From Muribaculaceae bacterium (GTDB taxonomy: Bacteria > Bacteroidota > Bacteroidia > Bacteroidales > Muribaculaceae), in NCBI GenBank assembly GCA_023667285.1, contig JAMPAK010000001.1, positions 355,140 through 419,139 on the forward strand: 64,000 bases of DNA, written 5' to 3'. Under the pieces are notes generated by a model, which did no database searches, was not told where the DNA came from, and worked only from the letters and a program-made list of their open reading frames with translations. The number at the start of each line of letters is the position of its first letter. The first letter of the stretch is position 1. Shown in pieces: positions 27,407-35,595 of this stretch. The position numbers and the translations under genes were made by a program.

Positions 27407-28596
27407 GAGTAGTTTGACTTGCGGTTGCTCAGGCCTCGCAGCTTATAATAGAGGGTATAGAGAGGATGGATCGACATGAACCACGGGAATGTGATGAAGA
27501 TTCCGCGCGACCACAGGGCCACGGAGGTCTTCTTCCATGCAAACATCAGGATGAGCCATGTGGCCATGAGAAGCACACATCCTGCTATCATCGGTATGTA
27601 AGACGGAAGCCCCACAATCGAGAGGGCCACTGTAGCTCCGATGGCTATCCACCAGGCCAATGTGCATGAGCTGAAGAAGGCCCGTGCGTGTCCGCGCACC
27701 TTGGAGGCGGTGAAGCCATAGCGGAGTTTGCGGGCGCGGTGAGATGCCGCCGGGTTCTCCTCGACAGCGAGCACCATGGAGTCAGCCGACAGTTCTACGG
27801 CGGTATTGCGAGCCGTGGCCACCTGGCTGACAAATACATCGTCGTCGCCATACTTAAGGTCGAGCGAGCGTGAGAATCCCTTGTTTCTGAAGAAGACATC
27901 ACGGCGGTAAGCCAGATTGTGTGATGTTCCGCGATAGGGTCTTCCGGCTATTGCCCACGAGAGATACTCGATGGCAGTCCTGACATTGTCGAAAGCATGA
28001 AGCCGTTTGCGTGGCTCACGAGTCTCATCGGCAGCCGCAGCCGGGGCGGCATACCCTATCACCACATCTGTGCCTGGAGTGAAGCGGCGGCACATGGCAC
28101 GGAGCCACAGACGCGAAGGTATCTGGCAATTGCCGGTAGTGTGGACCACGACATCATAACGCGCGGCCTTTATGCCCAGAGTCACCGCAAGTTTCTTGCG
28201 CGACAGGGAGCGGGAGTCGAGCGGGGTGAAGGTCATATATAGATTAGGGTGGTCGCGCTCAAGACGGGCTATCACATCCTTGGTCGAGGCCATGGCTCCA
28301 TCATTCACCACTATCACCTCAAATCTCCCCGGGTAGTCCTGGTCGAGTATCTGTGGTAGAAGCACCTCAAGATTAGGGGCGTCATCCTCCGAATAGACTA
28401 TCACCGAGACTGAGGGATAGGCCATCTCGCCCTCCTCAGGAAGGGGGAGGCCGCTGTCGTCGCTGACGCGGCTGCTCACCGTGGCCACATAGTGGCGGAA
28501 ACCCAGGAGCAGAAACAGGATGGCCACTATAAGCACGGCAAAGAGAGCCAAGACGGTGGGTGTAAATGAAAGTTCAAACATCGTGTTGAATTGCAT
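27397..28596 (-). CDS. Membrane-anchored family 2 glycosyltransferase
   Basis: A 399-residue inner-membrane protein. An N-terminal membrane helix (about 8-32) precedes a GT-A domain with SVSVIVYSEDD, DYPGRFEVIVVNDG and a later YGDDD acidic motif. Two or more membrane helices lie at about 300-370. The nucleotide-sugar donor and acceptor are unknown. ATG 28596 or 28581 could start it. It heads the operon that continues through folB to M16; the -7 box is at 28623-28630. Confidence 0.82.
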   Translation of the reverse strand: MQFNTMFELSFTPTVLALFAVLIVAILFLLLGFRHYVATVSSRVSDDSGLPLPEEGEMAYPSVSVIVYSEDDAPNLEVLLPQILDQDYPGRFEVIVVNDGAMASTKDVIARLERDHPNLYMTFTPLDSRSLSRKKLAVTLGIKAARYDVVVHTTGNCQIPSRLWLRAMCRRFTPGTDVVIGYAAPAAAADETREPRKRLHAFDNVRTAIEYLSWAIAGRPYRGTSHNLAYRRDVFFRNKGFSRSLDLKYGDDDVFVSQVATARNTAVELSADSMVLAVEENPAASHRARKLRYGFTASKVRGHARAFFSSCTLAWWIAIGATVALSIVGLPSYIPMIAGCVLLMATWLILMFAWKKTSVALWSRGIFITFPWFMSIHPLYTLYYKLRGLSNRKSNYSWG

Positions 28597-28622
28597 TTCA
28601 GATATATCTCAAAAACAAAATG

Positions 28623-28630
28623 CAAAATTA
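28623..28630 (-). promoter_or_regulatory. -7 box (TAATTTTG) for the GT2-folB operon
   Basis: The minus strand reads TAATTTTG, 26 bases before ATG 28596. Confidence 0.6.
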
Positions 28631-28711
28631 AAGAATTTCCGCGAAATCTCACCACTTTGGACGCAGGAAAATCACATGCATAGAATTTTTGGAGGATTGG
28701 AAAGTTATTGT

Positions 28712-28719
28712 TACTTTTG
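28712..28719 (+). promoter_or_regulatory. -7 box (TACTTTTG) for thrC
   Basis: TACTTTTG lies 19 bases before ATG 28739. The open frame runs upstream through the box to 28520, so the position of the box sets the start. Confidence 0.65.
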
Positions 28720-28738
28720 CGTGTGTAAACACTTTTGT

Positions 28739-30037
28739 ATGCAATTCTACAGCACAAACAGACAATGTCGGGAAGCGTCGCTGAAAGATGCGGTGATGGA
28801 CGGGCTTGCGCCTGATGGCGGGCTGTTTATGCCTGAAAGGATTCCGGTGATTCCCGGTGCCTTTTTCAATAATATTGCCGACATGAGCATTCGCGATATC
28901 GCATATGTCGTGGCCGACCTCATGCTCGGAGACGACATCGACTCTGCCGACATAAAACGCATCGTAAACGAGACTTTCACCTTCGATGTCCCCCTTGTGA
29001 GAATCTCGGAGGGGGTCTATTCACTTGAGCTGTTCCATGGCCCCACACTTGCCTTCAAGGATGTGGGTGTCAGGTTTCTGGCCCGTGTCATAAGCCACTT
29101 CTCCTCACCCGGCAAAGGGGGCGTGAAGGTGCTTGTGGCTACGTCGGGAGACTCTGGGGGGGCCGTGGCCCGCGGTTTCGGCGGAGTTGCCGGAGTGGAT
29201 GTCTACATCCTCTACCCTCAGGGGGTTCTCACGCCCCTCCAGCGCGCACAGCTGTCGCTCCCAGACTCCAACATACACCCCATCGAGGTGCTTGGGACGT
29301 TTGACGACTGCCAGCGCATGGCCCGCGAGGTCATCCTCGACCATGACATCCGCAGAGTGGCCGCACTGACATCTGCAAACTCTATAAACATCTGCAGGCT
29401 GCTTCCACAGATGTTCTACTTCTTCCACGCCTACGCCCAGTTGATACACCGGGAATGGCCGGGCGACGGCGTGGTGATATCCATCCCCTCGGGCAATCTC
29501 GGCAACCTCACAGCCGGACTTCTGGCATGGCGCATGGGGCTGCCTGTGAAGCGCTTTGTGGTGTCCAACAACTCCAACAGCGTCACGGCTGACTATCTAA
29601 AAGACGGAGTGTTCCGTCCGCGCAAGGCAGTGAGGACGGTGGCTTGTGCGATGGACGTGGGCAATCCCTCAAATATCCAGCGGATCATGGATATGTTCGA
29701 TGGAGACACCGGGGTTCTTTCACACCTGGTGGATGGTTACAGCATCCCTGACCGCGAGATTCTCGACACAATGTCGCAGACCCACTCCGCCAACGGCTAT
29801 CTGCTCGATCCTCACGGAGCCACAGCCCTGGCCGCCCTAAAGCGCAGCCTGAAAGATGGGGAGAAAGGAATCTTCCTCGAGACGGCACATCCGTCAAAAT
29901 TCCCCGCTCCGGTGGCTGAGGCTACAGGAGTCACCTTCAATCCGTCGGCCATCGCCGGACACCGCCCGTCCCACAGGAGAATCTCACCCTCGGCGGACGC
30001 AATGAAAAAAATTCTGATCTCCGATCTGAAACAATAG
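28739..30037 (+). CDS. thrC: Threonine synthase
   Basis: A 432-residue PLP enzyme that converts O-phosphohomoserine to threonine. The N-terminus (MQFYSTNRQCREASLKDAV, then GLAPDGGLFMPE) is typical. The PLP lysine is Lys107 in GPTLAFKDVG, and SGDSGGAVA and SIPSGNLGNL bind the cofactor phosphate and substrate. Although the frame is open from 28520, the promoter box and family alignment place the start at 28739. A small basic protein gene follows 54 bases downstream. Confidence 0.95.
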   Translation: MQFYSTNRQCREASLKDAVMDGLAPDGGLFMPERIPVIPGAFFNNIADMSIRDIAYVVADLMLGDDIDSADIKRIVNETFTFDVPLVRISEGVYSLELFHGPTLAFKDVGVRFLARVISHFSSPGKGGVKVLVATSGDSGGAVARGFGGVAGVDVYILYPQGVLTPLQRAQLSLPDSNIHPIEVLGTFDDCQRMAREVILDHDIRRVAALTSANSINICRLLPQMFYFFHAYAQLIHREWPGDGVVISIPSGNLGNLTAGLLAWRMGLPVKRFVVSNNSNSVTADYLKDGVFRPRKAVRTVACAMDVGNPSNIQRIMDMFDGDTGVLSHLVDGYSIPDREILDTMSQTHSANGYLLDPHGATALAALKRSLKDGEKGIFLETAHPSKFPAPVAEATGVTFNPSAIAGHRPSHRRISPSADAMKKILISDLKQ

Positions 30038-30091
30038 ACCAACGGCAAGCGTTGAATATATCAAAGAATTTAACACCTCACAATCATCAAT

Positions 30092-30457
30092 ATGGCTACG
30101 AACAAACGTATTCTCAAGAAAGAAATCCGCATGATCTGCGGCGCACTCGCCGGCGAGTGTGTGATAGCAAAAATCACTGTCCCGGGCATCAACCCCGAGA
30201 AACTCAACGAGATCATCTATGACATAGCAGACCTCCAGAGCAACGCCATCCGCATGATCAGCGTCAAATTCCCTCAGACAGAAAGCGCGTTTGCATCCAA
30301 GAAGGAGTATGCCGACGCCAAGCACAAATATTTCCATGCTGCCTTCCGCAAACTGAAAGGTGACTTCAACGCCCATGTAGACAAGATCCTCAAGGAGATG
30401 AACTCCGCCCTCCCCAAGGCTCAGAAGGAAGCCAATAAGGAGAAAGTTGAGAAGTAA
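30092..30457 (+). CDS. Small basic helical protein of unknown function
   Basis: 121 residues, about 20% Lys, no signal peptide and no recognised motif. It appears largely alpha-helical, with a Lys-rich N-terminus (MATNKRILKKEIRMICGALAGE) and a Lys/Glu C-terminal tail. The even composition and codon use support a real gene. It lies 54 bases after thrC and 11 bases before the acyltransferase, with no -7 box of its own, so it is probably co-transcribed. It may be nucleic-acid or ribosome associated; that is speculation. Confidence 0.75.
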   Translation: MATNKRILKKEIRMICGALAGECVIAKITVPGINPEKLNEIIYDIADLQSNAIRMISVKFPQTESAFASKKEYADAKHKYFHAAFRKLKGDFNAHVDKILKEMNSALPKAQKEANKEKVEK

Positions 30458-30468
30458 CCCCTCGGGAT

Positions 30469-30996
30469 ATGTTCAGCAGACTCATGCTCAAACTCTTCGG
30501 ATGGCGGGTCATCTGCACGGTGCCTGACTATCCTAAGTGCATCATATGCGTAGCCCCTCACACCTCCAACTGGGATTTTGTCCTGGGGAAATTTGCCTAC
30601 TGGTCTGTGGGGCGCAGGGCCGGATTCCTCATCAAGGATTCCTGGTTCTTCTTTCCTATGAGCCTGATTTTCAAGGCCCTGGGAGGAATTCCAGTGGCGC
30701 GGGGCAAGGGGAGCTCGCTGACACAGACTCTCGTGAAGAAGTTTGACGAGAGCACTCACCTCTCCATCGCCATCACTCCGGAGGGGACACGAAAGAAGGT
30801 TGCTGAATGGCACACGGGGTTCCTGCGCATCGCCACTGAGGCCCACATTCCTATTGTCCTCGGCGCCATTGACTCCGTCAACAAGGAGGTGCATCTCCAG
30901 AAGACATTCATCCCCACCGGCAACCTTGAGGCCGACATGAAGGCCGTACGCGAATACTATGCCCCATACAAGGGGATAAAACCTGAGAATTCCTGA
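30469..30996 (+). CDS. PlsC-like lysophospholipid acyltransferase family protein
   Basis: A 175-residue short member of the LPLAT superfamily. The catalytic motif HTSNWD (His31 to Asp36) and the phosphate-binding TPEGTR (about 103-108) are present; KALGGIPVAR is a third family motif. It probably transfers an acyl chain to a glycerolipid or similar acceptor at the inner membrane. It lacks an N-terminal membrane helix and is shorter than PlsC (about 240). Its stop overlaps the start of the amidase by one base. Confidence 0.88.
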   Translation: MFSRLMLKLFGWRVICTVPDYPKCIICVAPHTSNWDFVLGKFAYWSVGRRAGFLIKDSWFFFPMSLIFKALGGIPVARGKGSSLTQTLVKKFDESTHLSIAITPEGTRKKVAEWHTGFLRIATEAHIPIVLGAIDSVNKEVHLQKTFIPTGNLEADMKAVREYYAPYKGIKPENS

Positions 30997-31790
30997 TGAA
31001 AATCTGTGCAATCCCCCTCGACATCTCTTATGAGAACCCTGAGGAGAATATAGTTTCCGCCGCTCATGCCCTGAGCATGGTGGAGCCTGACACCGACATT
31101 GTGGTCCTTCCTGAGCTCTTCACCACAGCCTTTGTCCCTGACTCCAAGATGGTCGAGGCCCTGGCCGAGCCTAACGACGGGAAGACAATGCAGGCCGTGA
31201 GACGATGGGCTGCCTTCTTCGGATTTGCCATTGCCGGTAGTTTCCTGGCAGTCGATCCTGACGGCCGGCGCTTCAACCGCGCTTTCTTTGTAGAGCCGGG
31301 CGGCGACACAACCTTCTACGACAAGCGCCACCTCTTCCCCCTCTCCACTGAGGACAATGTGCTGACACCCGGACAGAAAATGCCCCCGAGAATCAGGTTC
31401 AGGGGATGGGACATCACCCTGGTGGTGTGCTTCGACATCCGTTTCCCGGTGTGGTGCAGGAACACTCCTCAACTTCCGGCCGATGTGATGCTCGTGCCGT
31501 CAAACTGGCCTCACTCCCGCATAGAGCAATACAAGATTCTCCTCAAGGCCCGCGCTGTGGAGAACCAGATGATAACCGTAGGCGCCAACCGCATCGGCCA
31601 CGACCCATTCGGAGAGTATGAACAGATGGACACAGACATGTTCGACTACCTCGGCAACTCCATCAAGGAGACCCGCCGCAACGGACTTGTCTATACCCTG
31701 CTAGAGCGTCATGACCTCGAGGAGGCACGACGCCGTTTCCCGTTTCTTTCCGTCTCAGACAAGTGGGAGATTGAATTGGAAAATCACTGA
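30996..31790 (+). CDS. Nitrilase-superfamily carbon-nitrogen hydrolase, omega-amidase type
   Basis: A 264-residue amidase with the Glu-Lys-Cys triad: Glu40 (VLPELFTT), Lys110 (FYDKRHLF) and Cys145 (VVCFDIRFPVW). Size and motifs fit the YafV/Nit2 omega-amidase group, which hydrolyses alpha-keto acid omega-amides such as 2-oxoglutaramate as metabolite repair. The GH28 gene starts 4 bases after the stop, so the two share a transcript although their functions seem unrelated. Confidence 0.88.
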   Translation: MKICAIPLDISYENPEENIVSAAHALSMVEPDTDIVVLPELFTTAFVPDSKMVEALAEPNDGKTMQAVRRWAAFFGFAIAGSFLAVDPDGRRFNRAFFVEPGGDTTFYDKRHLFPLSTEDNVLTPGQKMPPRIRFRGWDITLVVCFDIRFPVWCRNTPQLPADVMLVPSNWPHSRIEQYKILLKARAVENQMITVGANRIGHDPFGEYEQMDTDMFDYLGNSIKETRRNGLVYTLLERHDLEEARRRFPFLSVSDKWEIELENH

Positions 31791-31794
31791 CAGG

Positions 31795-33216
31795 ATGTCT
31801 ATCAGAGGCTACCTCACTGCCATCGCCGTCATGATATGCTCATGGGGTTGTGGCGCCGTGATTCCCGACATAGACTCAGTCGGAGCGGCCTTGTGTCCTG
31901 AGGAAATCGCCCCTATAGGAGAGGCGCCATTCGCGATGGCTGACCTTGCGCGGCCCGTTTTCCCTGACCGCGTCATCGACATAAGCAAAGCCGGCGCCAA
32001 GCAGGGACGGCTCTGCACAAAAACCATCCAGCGAGCCATCGACAGACTCTCAGCCTCAGGGGGCGGCACTGTGCTTGTCCCCGCGGGCCAGTGGCTCACT
32101 GGGCGCATAATCCTTAAAGACAATATCAATCTCCGGCTCGCCAAAGGCTCCACACTGAGATTCTCAGACAAGATTGATGACTATCTCCCCGTGGTCTTCA
32201 CCCGCAATGAGGGAGTGGAACTGATGAGCCTCGGAGCCATGATTTATGCCAACGGCGCCAGGAACATAGCTGTGACCGGCGATGGAACCCTCATGGGATG
32301 CGGACAGACTGATGAGAGCGAGATATGGAGAGAGCAAGGAAAGAACAATCCGGCCATTGAGCAGAGGGTCGACTGGCGCAAACCTGTCTTTGAGAGAATC
32401 TATGACGGCGCCACAGACTCAACGCGCATCCATCTCCCCATGTTTTTCGCCCCCATCAACTGCAGCAATGTGCTTGTCGAGGGTGTCATCTTCAAGAATG
32501 CCATCTACTGGAACATCACCCCGACATACTGCGACTCCGTCATAATCCGCGGTGTAACGGTCGACTCCGAAGGGGGACGTACCGACGGAATAGACATAGA
32601 CTCGTCGAGCAACGTGCTGATTGAGTACTGCACCATCTCGAGCGGCGATGACAACTACACCCTCAAGGCCGGAAGATGTGAGGACGGCGTGAGAGTAAAC
32701 CGCCCCACTGAGAACGTAGTCATACGCCACTGCCTCTCGCTCAAAGGCCCCGGCGGGCTAACTATCGGGACTGAGACAGCCGGAATGGTGAGAAACGTGT
32801 GGTGTCATGACTGTGTCATGGATGCCCCGAGCAACGGCTTCTACCTCAAGAGCAGGCGCACCCGTGGCGGAGGGTGTGAGAACATCACAGCTGAACGCAT
32901 CAGGATGAAGAACGTGAAAAGCGTCCTCACCATCGACCAGCTCGGTAATCCCGCCTGGATTGGCCTCCTGGCTGAGCGAAGGCCCGTCCCTGAGACAACA
33001 CCTCTTACCCCTGTGTGCCGAAACATCACCATGCGCGACGTCGAGGCCGAGCACTCTGTCAATGCCATCACCATCAAGGGCCTTGGCGAGACACCTGTGG
33101 AAGGCGTGAGGATAGAGCGCTGGAAGGTAAGATACCAGAACCCCATGAGGATTTTTGATGTCGGGGACCTCATAATCTCAGAGAGCGACTTCACACATAT
33201 CCCGAATGAACTTTGA
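31795..33216 (+). CDS. Exported glycoside hydrolase family 28 protein
   Basis: A 473-residue beta-helix protein with a hydrophobic N-terminus ending near SWGCGA, either a signal peptidase site or a weak lipobox. GH28 features are VIDISKAGAKQ, SGGGTVLVPAGQW, GRTDGIDIDSS, SSGDDNYTLKAG and GPGGLTIGTETAG in place of the usual GHG. The start was set at 31795 because the frame extension to 31711 lies inside the amidase gene. It probably acts on homogalacturonan or rhamnogalacturonan. It is separate from the GH28/GH43 pair at 10950-13929 and clearly divergent from that GH28. Confidence 0.88.
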   Translation: MSIRGYLTAIAVMICSWGCGAVIPDIDSVGAALCPEEIAPIGEAPFAMADLARPVFPDRVIDISKAGAKQGRLCTKTIQRAIDRLSASGGGTVLVPAGQWLTGRIILKDNINLRLAKGSTLRFSDKIDDYLPVVFTRNEGVELMSLGAMIYANGARNIAVTGDGTLMGCGQTDESEIWREQGKNNPAIEQRVDWRKPVFERIYDGATDSTRIHLPMFFAPINCSNVLVEGVIFKNAIYWNITPTYCDSVIIRGVTVDSEGGRTDGIDIDSSSNVLIEYCTISSGDDNYTLKAGRCEDGVRVNRPTENVVIRHCLSLKGPGGLTIGTETAGMVRNVWCHDCVMDAPSNGFYLKSRRTRGGGCENITAERIRMKNVKSVLTIDQLGNPAWIGLLAERRPVPETTPLTPVCRNITMRDVEAEHSVNAITIKGLGETPVEGVRIERWKVRYQNPMRIFDVGDLIISESDFTHIPNEL

Positions 33217-33266
33217 CAAAAGACACTTTGTTGAAATTCTATACGTTTCATCAATCTGTCTGAGTC

Positions 33267-34658
33267 ATGTCATCACAACCAGGTAAAAACATTTTCTTTG
33301 CAGCGCGCAGGGCGCTGGGCCATCACGCCACCGGAGGCAATGTGCTGATGTGTGCCACCGTGCTCGCACTCATTGTGGCCAATATTCCGGGGGTCAACAC
33401 CCTTTATAACGACTTCTGGTCTCAGGAGATGCGCCTGCAGATAGGCAGTTTCAATCTCTTCTCCCACGCCGGACACCCCATGACGGTCATCCAGTTCATC
33501 AACGATGCGCTGATGGCCATATTCTTCTTCAACATCGGACTGGAGATCAAACGCGAGGTCCTTGTGGGCGAGCTCTCATCCTTCCGCCAGGCTCTGCTCC
33601 CCATAATGGCAGCGATTGGCGGAATGATAATCCCCGTAGGGATTTTCTGGCTCATGGCAAAGGGTACTGACTATGCCGGTGGCGCCGCAATCCCCATGGC
33701 CACAGACATAGCCTTCTCGCTTGGCATCATAGCAATGCTCGGCTCGAAAGTGCCTGTCTCGCTCAAGATTTTCCTGACCACGCTTGCAGTGGTCGACGAC
33801 ATCGGCGGAATCATCGTGATAGCGGCCTTCTACTCCGGCCACATAGAGTCATCGTTCCTTGCCTTTGCAGCCATAGGGCTGTTGGTGCTACTGGCCGGGG
33901 GAGGATGGCTGAAAATCCAGTCCAAGATGTTCTATTTCATCATTGGAGGTGTGGTGTGGTTCCTGGTGCTCAACTCAGGCATACACCCCACGATAGCCGG
34001 TGTGCTGGTGGCTCTGTGTGTCCCGGCCGTCCCAGTCTATGCGCCCAACAAATATATCCGCATCATCCGCGACACTATAAGGAACTTCAAGGAAGATGAC
34101 GACTCCGACCTCGACTCGCGCACCATCCTGAGCCATGAGCAGCTCGACTGGCTCAAGGAGATTGAGTCTGCCTCTGACCGTGTCATCTCTCCGCTGCAGG
34201 ACATGGAAGACCAGCTCCACCCGCTCACTGACTATCTCATCATCCCGCTCTTTGCATTTGCCAACGCCGGGATCTTCCTCGGAGGGCTCGACCCCACATC
34301 CATCGTGAGCGGAATCAGCCTCGCAATTATCCTCGGTCTCGTCGTGGGTAAATTTGCCGGTATATTCACATTCTCATGGCTGACCGTCAAACTTGGACTT
34401 GCGCCCATGCCTTCAGGGACAAACTGGAAGATGATTGCGGCCATCTCACTTCTGGGTGGCATAGGCTTCACGGTCTCACTCTTCATTGCTGACCTCACCT
34501 TCGACAGTGGCGACCCCGCTCAGACAGCCATGCTCGACAGAGCCAAGCTCGGCATCATTGTCGGCTCCCTCATAGCCGGCCTCGGCGGCTACATCGGTCT
34601 CAGAAGCGTGCTTTCGAAAACCTCAGCTGGGTCTTCAGCAGAGGGAACGAAAGAGTAA
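33267..34658 (+). CDS. nhaA: Na+/H+ antiporter NhaA
   Basis: A 463-residue, roughly 12-helix inner-membrane antiporter. Signatures are FFFNIGLEIKREVLVGEL and MATDIAFSLGI, and the transport aspartates Asp177-Asp178 lie in TLAVVDDIGG. A hydrophilic insertion at about 260-310 is longer than in E. coli NhaA. It begins 50 bases after the GH28 stop. Its last 59 bases overlap, antisense, the 3' end of the exported unknown gene. Confidence 0.95.
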   Translation: MSSQPGKNIFFAARRALGHHATGGNVLMCATVLALIVANIPGVNTLYNDFWSQEMRLQIGSFNLFSHAGHPMTVIQFINDALMAIFFFNIGLEIKREVLVGELSSFRQALLPIMAAIGGMIIPVGIFWLMAKGTDYAGGAAIPMATDIAFSLGIIAMLGSKVPVSLKIFLTTLAVVDDIGGIIVIAAFYSGHIESSFLAFAAIGLLVLLAGGGWLKIQSKMFYFIIGGVVWFLVLNSGIHPTIAGVLVALCVPAVPVYAPNKYIRIIRDTIRNFKEDDDSDLDSRTILSHEQLDWLKEIESASDRVISPLQDMEDQLHPLTDYLIIPLFAFANAGIFLGGLDPTSIVSGISLAIILGLVVGKFAGIFTFSWLTVKLGLAPMPSGTNWKMIAAISLLGGIGFTVSLFIADLTFDSGDPAQTAMLDRAKLGIIVGSLIAGLGGYIGLRSVLSKTSAGSSAEGTKE

Positions 34659-35577
34659 GGATAGCACCCTCTGTCACATCCCCGTGAATATCGCGCACCG
34701 TCTCATCAAACTCCGCGTCAATCCACTCAAGGGTGTAATGATCCTTGAAGATTGTCGGGGTGAGGCGCCCCTTCCTCATGAACGGCTTCCAACGTGAGGC
34801 ATGAGTCTGCGCCCCACTGATATAGATAATGTCATATCCCCCACTCCCGTTCCTCACGAGAGCCAGACGATATCGTCCGCCCAGCCGTGCCAGATGAGGG
34901 TCATTCTCCCGGTCAAGATAATCCCAATACCCCTCTACCGGATCTGAGGAAGAGGCTAACTGTGAGTCAAGCGTGGACTCATCCCACCCCGTCGAGAGCG
35001 CTGCCTCCATCTGCGGCTCAGTCTCCGAGACAAGCAGAGAGACAGTCCCGGCACCGGCCACTGTGACCGATGAGGATGATGGCACAAATCCCTCTGGCAG
35101 CCTGAATGAACCAATCGGATTCACCCCACGGCTCCCGCCACTCACCTCCCCCACCCCATCGCCTACGGCAACAGCAAGAGTGCTGTATGTTCCTGAAGTC
35201 CCCACAAAGCCCTTGACCTCTTCGCTTGATATGACACTGTCTCCCAGCGATATGGTCATGAGCGTGAACCGGCGGTCAAGGATGTCGCCATAGGCCGTAT
35301 TTCCCCACCTCAGAGACACCCTGAGTGTGTCAATCCCTTCAGTTGGATTCAGCGACAGAGACCATGAACCGCGCGAGAAAACCTCTTGCTCCCTGAGGTC
35401 ACACAAGGCCACACGAGCCTCCACGCGGAATTTACCCCCCGGTGCAGCAACAGAGGGGAGAGTTATCACGGAATCACACAACTGGACAGGCGCCTGATGA
35501 TAGACCCGCTCCGTTCCGTGCCCTCCACTCATTAGCAAGGGGAGGAGAAGGGCGAAAATAGCGAGGAGATGTCTCAT
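34600..35577 (-). CDS. Exported protein of unknown function
   Basis: 325 residues with a signal peptide (MRHLLAIFALLLPLLMSGG). The mature part looks mainly beta, with a Gly/Ser-rich stretch in the middle. A C-terminal region (about 215-310) contains GYWDYLDREND, LGGRYRLALV and YDIIYISGA, which look domain-like but unfamiliar to me. It lies 18 bases downstream of the PurF-like gene and is probably on its transcript. It overlaps nhaA by 59 bases tail-to-tail. Confidence 0.75.
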   Translation of the reverse strand: MRHLLAIFALLLPLLMSGGHGTERVYHQAPVQLCDSVITLPSVAAPGGKFRVEARVALCDLREQEVFSRGSWSLSLNPTEGIDTLRVSLRWGNTAYGDILDRRFTLMTISLGDSVISSEEVKGFVGTSGTYSTLAVAVGDGVGEVSGGSRGVNPIGSFRLPEGFVPSSSSVTVAGAGTVSLLVSETEPQMEAALSTGWDESTLDSQLASSSDPVEGYWDYLDRENDPHLARLGGRYRLALVRNGSGGYDIIYISGAQTHASRWKPFMRKGRLTPTIFKDHYTLEWIDAEFDETVRDIHGDVTEGAILTLSFPLLKTQLRFSKARF

Positions 35578-35595
35578 GAGCCGGTTTCCCTTCCC

